From positions 248,001 to 312,000 of the forward strand of contig NZ_FOCV01000003.1 in the NCBI RefSeq assembly GCF_900110205.1: DNA of 64,000 nt, given 5' to 3'. A model generated the notes under the pieces. That model was not told where the DNA came from and did not search any database. It saw nothing but the letters and a program-made list of their open reading frames with translations. Position 1 is the stretch's first letter; each line of letters opens with the position of its first letter. Positions 60,402 through 64,000 of the stretch are shown here, piece by piece. This stretch comes from Rhizobium tibeticum (GTDB taxonomy: Bacteria > Pseudomonadota > Alphaproteobacteria > Rhizobiales > Rhizobiaceae). The position numbers and the translations under genes are program-made.

Positions 60402-60420
60402 AACTGGAAACGGTTTCCAG
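60402..60420. promoter_or_regulatory. Perfect 9-bp palindrome upstream of the small RNA gene
   Basis: ACTGGAAACGGTTTCCAGT is a perfect inverted repeat around a single G (19 bp). It is about 75 bases upstream of the proposed small RNA start and about 245 bases upstream of modA. Its form is like operators of LacI/GalR-type repressors. Confidence 0.55.
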
Positions 60421-60493
60421 TTAGAGCCATGCTCATGACGCATTGCTGCAATGCAATGGACTCGCTTCAAAAATCCGAGGACTATGATACAAC

Positions 60494-60618
60494 ACACTCA
60501 TCGAACGGCGATCTCCTCCTCCCAAAGCCGTTGGATATGGATCGGCAACACTCCTCCTCCCAGTTGTCGATCAAGTTTATAAAGCCCGACGGATCTCCTC
60601 CCCCGTCGGGCTTTTCAT
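60494..60618 (+). ncRNA. Three-hairpin small RNA with CCTCC loops (alpha-r14 / cuckoo type)
   Basis: Three consecutive hairpins: AACGGC/GCCGTT (60504-60509, 60527-60532), GATCGGCAAC/GTTGTCGATC (60540-60549, 60563-60572, one G-T), and AAAGCCCGACGG/CCGTCGGGCTTT (60581-60592, 60603-60614) followed by TTCATTT, a Rho-independent terminator. Each loop has CTCCTCCC or CTCCTCCTCCC, an anti-Shine-Dalgarno sequence. A TATGAT box at 60483-60488 would start transcription at about 60494. The size (about 125 nt) and layout match alphaproteobacterial alpha-r14/cuckoo RNAs, which pair with ribosome-binding sites of target mRNAs. Expression not shown. Confidence 0.85.
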
Positions 60619-60642
60619 TTGCGCTCTCCCGGAAAATCGAAC

Positions 60643-61272
60643 TTATTTCACCGCACTGTTCGTGGCGCGGATGGCGGTCGAGCTAAGGCCGGATCGAGGA
60701 CCGTGTATGAACGTCCAGGCTGGTGCCCGCCGCTTCCAGAGCGCGCGGGAATCGTCCTCATCGATGCGAGCGAAATCAAATGTCCTCGCCATCTTCGACG
60801 ACAGAAACGACAGCGTGGAGCCCGGCCGGTCGATAACGGCAATCGGAAATGTGTTGACGATGTCCTGCCAGCGTTGCCACAGATGGAAAGTCTTCAGGCT
60901 GTCCGCCCCCATGATCCAGATGAAATGGACATGCGGGTTGCGCGCTTTGACGCGCGCCAACGTGTTCGCCGTGAAGCTCGTCGCGAAATCACGCTCGAAC
61001 GCCGTGATTTTGATCGAGGGATGTCGGGTAAGCCGCTCGCTCAAAACGATGCGTTCGGCAAGCGGCAGTAGATGCCGCCGATCCTTCAGCGGATTGCCGG
61101 GAGTGACCATCCACCACAACTGGTCGAGGCCGAGGCGCTTGATTGCGATTTCGGCGACCAGCGCGTGTCCCTCATGCGGCGGATTGAACGAACCGCCGAA
61201 AAGACCGACCACCATGCCCCGTTCGCTATGCGGCATGCGAAAACAACGTCGGTCGATCTCGTCGTTGATCAC
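60643..61272 (-). CDS. nadD: Nicotinate-nucleotide adenylyltransferase
   Basis: 209 residues from GTG 61272; ATG 61236 (MPHSERGM) is equally plausible and is closer to most NadD proteins. Motifs: VGLFGGSFNPPHEGHALVAE (nucleotidyltransferase), MVTPGNPLK, FIWIMGADSLKTFHLWQRW and LSSTAIRAT at the end. Makes deamido-NAD from nicotinate mononucleotide. It follows proA directly and lies 28 bases past the small RNA terminator, facing it. Confidence 0.95.
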   Translation of the reverse strand: MINDEIDRRCFRMPHSERGMVVGLFGGSFNPPHEGHALVAEIAIKRLGLDQLWWMVTPGNPLKDRRHLLPLAERIVLSERLTRHPSIKITAFERDFATSFTANTLARVKARNPHVHFIWIMGADSLKTFHLWQRWQDIVNTFPIAVIDRPGSTLSFLSSKMARTFDFARIDEDDSRALWKRRAPAWTFIHGPRSGLSSTAIRATNSAVK

Positions 61273-61273
61273 G

Positions 61274-62557
61274 TCAGGGCCGGGTCTGTCCGGTGCCGTG
61301 CACGCGGTATTTGAAGGATGTCAGCTGCTCGACGCCCACAGGGCCGCGAGCGTGCATCTTGCCGGTCGCAATGCCGATCTCGGCACCCATTCCGAACTCG
61401 CCGCCATCGGCAAATTGCGTCGATGCGTTGTGCAGCAGGATCGCCGAATCAACCTCGGTGAAGAACCTCTCCACCACGGTTGGATCGTCGGCAATCACGG
61501 CCTCGGTGTGATTGGAGGAGTAGGTCTGGATATGCTGGATCGCACCGGAAATGCCATCGACGACGGCGACCGAAACGATGGCATCCAGATACTCTGTCGA
61601 CCAGTCTTCCTCCGTGGCGGGCTTCACGCCAGGCATTGCCTGAACAACGGCAGCTGAACCGCGGATCTCGCAACCGGCTCCCGCCAGGGCTTCCAGCAGC
61701 GGACGAAGATGTGTATCGGCTGCAGCACTATCGACGAGAATGGTCTCCACTGCACCGCAGATACCCGTGCGCCGCATCTTCGCATTGACGACGATCTCCT
61801 TCGCCATACGGAGATCGGCGGACGCGTCCACATAAATGTGGCAAAGCCCCTCGAGGTGCGCGAAGACGGGCACTCGGGCCTCGTTCTGAACGCGCGCCAC
61901 AAGACTCTTGCCGCCACGCGGAACGATAACGTCGATTGCACCATCCAGTCCGCGCAACATCGCGCCGACGGCGGCCCTATCGGCCACCGGCACGAGCTGA
62001 ATGGCATGTTCTGGAAGTCCGGCGGCGTTCAAGCCCTGTACGAGGCAGGCATGGATTGCCTGCGAAGAACGCCGAGAGTCCGAACCACAACGCAGAATGA
62101 CCGCATTGCCGGCCTTCAGGCAAAGCGCACCCGCATCCGCCGTCACGTTCGGACGGCTCTCGAAAATCACCCCGATGACGCCGAGCGGTGTGCGAACGCG
62201 CTCGATCTTCAAGCCATTCGGCCGCTCCCAGGCTGCGACCACCTCGCCGACCGGATCCTTGAGGGCGGCAATCGCACGGATACCTTCGGCCATGTCGGCA
62301 ATACGCTTTTCGGTCAAAGTCAAACGATCGACGAAGGACTCGAGCATATCAGTGCCGGCGACATCCTTAAGATCCTTGGCATTCTCCGAGAGGATGTGAT
62401 CCTTGCCGGCGAGGATCGCATCTGCCATGGCATTCAACGCCCTGTTCTTCGCCTCGGTGGATGCAAAGCCCAAAGGTCGCGCCGCGGCCTTGGCCTTGCG
62501 GCCGATGTCGTTCATCAGCACGTCAATGTCAGGGCTCTGCGCAACGGTATCAAGCAT
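61274..62557 (-). CDS. proA: Glutamate-5-semialdehyde dehydrogenase (gamma-glutamyl phosphate reductase)
   Basis: 427 residues. Second enzyme of proline synthesis; reduces gamma-glutamyl phosphate. Visible motifs: [68 protein letters not shown] (containing the catalytic Cys), and [19 protein letters not shown]. The start overlaps the proB stop by 8 bases, so they are co-translated. Confidence 0.97.
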   Translation of the reverse strand: MLDTVAQSPDIDVLMNDIGRKAKAAARPLGFASTEAKNRALNAMADAILAGKDHILSENAKDLKDVAGTDMLESFVDRLTLTEKRIADMAEGIRAIAALKDPVGEVVAAWERPNGLKIERVRTPLGVIGVIFESRPNVTADAGALCLKAGNAVILRCGSDSRRSSQAIHACLVQGLNAAGLPEHAIQLVPVADRAAVGAMLRGLDGAIDVIVPRGGKSLVARVQNEARVPVFAHLEGLCHIYVDASADLRMAKEIVVNAKMRRTGICGAVETILVDSAAADTHLRPLLEALAGAGCEIRGSAAVVQAMPGVKPATEEDWSTEYLDAIVSVAVVDGISGAIQHIQTYSSNHTEAVIADDPTVVERFFTEVDSAILLHNASTQFADGGEFGMGAEIGIATGKMHARGPVGVEQLTSFKYRVHGTGQTRP

Positions 62558-63719
62558 AGCTTGCGTCCTTCTTCTGCCTTTCTGATTTTGATTTGATCTG
62601 CGAGGTCATCACCATGTCGTCGCGATGGATCATCGCCGCGCGTCCCGCGTATCCGAGAATCGCCTCGATCTCCGCAGACTTGCGGCCGGTGATCTGGCGT
62701 GCCTCTTCGGCATCGTAGCCGACAAGCCCTCGCGCGATCTCGCGGCCGTGGGGGCCGACGATCGCCACCGTATCGCCGCGGCTGAACAGCCCGACAACCT
62801 TGCGCACGCCTGCGGGAAGCAAGCTCTTGCCGGCACCGAGCGCAGCAACGGCGCCCTCGTCAACGTGAAGTTCACCCGCCGGCTGCAGCTGGCCCGCAAT
62901 CCAGGTCTTTCTCGCTGTGACCGGCGTGCCTGACGGCGCAAACCACGAGGAACGCGCCCCACTCTCGATTGCAGAGAGCGGACTGTCCGATTTACCGGAG
63001 GCAATGATCATTGCGCAGCCAGCCGTCGTGGCGATTTTTCCGGCATCGATCTTGGTGCGCATGCCGCCACGCGACAGCTCGGACGCAGCGCCACCCGCCA
63101 TGGCTTCGATCTCAGGCGTGATCTCAGCGATCGTGGCGAGAAACTCCGCCTGGGGATCGAGATGCGGCGGCGCCGTATAGAGACCATCGATGTCGGATAG
63201 CAGAATCAGCAGATCGGCGCCGGTCATCGTCGCGACACGCGCAGCCAGACGATCATTGTCACCGTAGCGAATTTCGCTGGTGGCAACGGTGTCGTTCTCG
63301 TTGATGATCGGCACGGCACCGATCTTTAAAAGCTGATTGATGGTGGCGCGCGCGTTCAGATAGCGGCGGCGCTCTTCGGTGTCGCCGAGCGTCAGGAGAA
63401 TTTGGCCGGCAACGATCTCGTCCCTCGACAGGCTTTCTGACCAGGCACGCGCCAGGGCGATCTGGCCGACGGCCGCCGACGCCTGGCTTTCCTCCAGCTT
63501 CAGCGCGCCCGAAGGCAGGTCGAGGACCGACCGGCCGAGCGCGATCGCGCCCGAGGAAACAACGAGGATGTCAACGCCCTTGGCTTTCAGCGCCGCAATA
63601 TCGCGGCACATCGCGTCCAGCCATGCCTTCTTCAGACCCGTCTTGCGATCGACGAGGAGTGCCGAGCCAATCTTGATGACGACGCGCCGATAGCGCTGCA
63701 GCGACTTACGCGTCGTCAT
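62550..63719 (-). CDS. proB: Glutamate 5-kinase
   Basis: 389 residues. N-terminal amino-acid kinase domain: [72 protein letters not shown] and [26 protein letters not shown]. The C-terminal PUA domain runs from about residue 280 ([36 protein letters not shown]). ATG 63719 matches the family; the frame is open above it within obgE. Overlaps obgE by 14 bases. Feedback by proline is usual. Confidence 0.96.
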   Translation of the reverse strand: MTTRKSLQRYRRVVIKIGSALLVDRKTGLKKAWLDAMCRDIAALKAKGVDILVVSSGAIALGRSVLDLPSGALKLEESQASAAVGQIALARAWSESLSRDEIVAGQILLTLGDTEERRRYLNARATINQLLKIGAVPIINENDTVATSEIRYGDNDRLAARVATMTGADLLILLSDIDGLYTAPPHLDPQAEFLATIAEITPEIEAMAGGAASELSRGGMRTKIDAGKIATTAGCAMIIASGKSDSPLSAIESGARSSWFAPSGTPVTARKTWIAGQLQPAGELHVDEGAVAALGAGKSLLPAGVRKVVGLFSRGDTVAIVGPHGREIARGLVGYDAEEARQITGRKSAEIEAILGYAGRAAMIHRDDMVMTSQIKSKSERQKKDASYA

Positions 63720-64000
63720 TCGCCTCGCCTTCATCATCCGACACCATGTCGCGGTGGCGAAGCTTTGGTGCCTTGGCAAGCTTTTCCGCCGCACCGGCAT
63801 TCGCCTCGACGATGATATCACGCAGGGCACGCAACACTTCGGTCATGCCCTTGCCAGTCGCAGCCGAAATCTGGAACGGTGTCCTGCCGCAAGCCTTGGC
63901 AAGTTCCTTCGTTTTCTTCTTCAGTGTTGCATCGTCCAGTACGTCGATCTGCGAAAGCGCAACGATCTCGGCTTTGTCGGTCAGGTCGTTGCCATAGGCT
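63706..64000 (-). CDS. obgE: GTPase ObgE, C-terminal part (5' end outside window)
   Basis: The frame enters at base 64000 and ends with TAA at 63706. It holds the end of the G domain, with [23 protein letters not shown] at the G4 region (NKxD usually; here S-Q-I-D) and [23 protein letters not shown] at G5, then an acidic Lys/Asp-rich tail [16 protein letters not shown]. Essential ribosome-assembly and stress GTPase. It precedes proB in the same direction, the standard alphaproteobacterial order obgE-proB-proA-nadD. Confidence 0.93.
   Translation of the reverse strand, partial: AYGNDLTDKAEIVALSQIDVLDDATLKKKTKELAKACGRTPFQISAATGKGMTEVLRALRDIIVEANAGAAEKLAKAPKLRHRDMVSDDEGEANDDA

Noticed and set aside
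60429..60686. An 85-codon plus-strand frame in the modA-nadD gap
   Set aside because: It lies over the three hairpins of the small RNA and the end of nadD, and the residues show no protein character.

Overview
The window looks like a piece of the main chromosome of a Sinorhizobium/Ensifer-type member of the Rhizobiales. Three things point there: expR lies between pyc and ndvA exactly as in S. meliloti; a complete alphaproteobacterial obg-proBA-nadD / rsfS-rlmH-envC-ctpA-rppH gene order is present; and the regulation is alphaproteobacterial (SAM-II riboswitch on metA, a GAAC-N7-GAAC SOS box, phaR beside phbAB). The DNA is GC-rich and densely coding. No insertion sequence, prophage, CRISPR array, rRNA or tRNA was seen. 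Most of it is ordinary core metabolism, so the less ordinary signals are mostly small and intergenic.

1-8.4 kb: thiB (running off the left edge) behind a TPP riboswitch, a DHA2-type efflux pump with a divergent MarR regulator, thiamine pyrophosphokinase, a Uup-like ABC-F ATPase, a secreted protein of unknown function, and a BacA/SbmA-type ABC half-transporter whose ATPase motifs are eroded. 8.5-14.5 kb: SAM-II-controlled metA (acetyl-CoA type by residue 111), galM, and an amino-sugar operon (GntR regulator, NagB-II deaminase, nagA, SIS protein). 14.6-18.6 kb: two tiny membrane peptides, the PHB genes phbA/phbB with their regulator phaR, a small membrane protein and rpmF.

18.7-28.8 kb: a GST-family protein next to the stump of a DUF1868 gene, mtgA, ispA, a LysE exporter, ispG, a DeoR-MFS pair, a cystine-type ABC importer and an FMN reductase. 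28.8-35.3 kb: pyc, expR and ndvA. 35.3-44.3 kb: VOC proteins, an MHS-family symporter with a large periplasmic insertion, a PAP2 phosphatase, leuB with a near-perfect parS site at its 3' end, a serine/threonine dehydratase, leuD, a CitE-like lyase and a minimal zincin.

44.4-51.2 kb: the SOS mutagenesis cassette imuA-imuB-dnaE2 behind a LexA box, then bfd-bfr for iron storage. 51.2-57 kb: a leftward run of cell-envelope and RNA genes (rsfS, rlmH, envC, ctpA, yibQ-like, rppH). 57.2-60.2 kb: modABC with a one-domain ModE-type regulator and a ModE-like box. 60.5-60.6 kb: a three-hairpin small RNA gene with CCTCC-rich loops (alpha-r14/cuckoo type), the most interesting element here. 60.6-64 kb: nadD, proA, proB and the 3' end of obgE.
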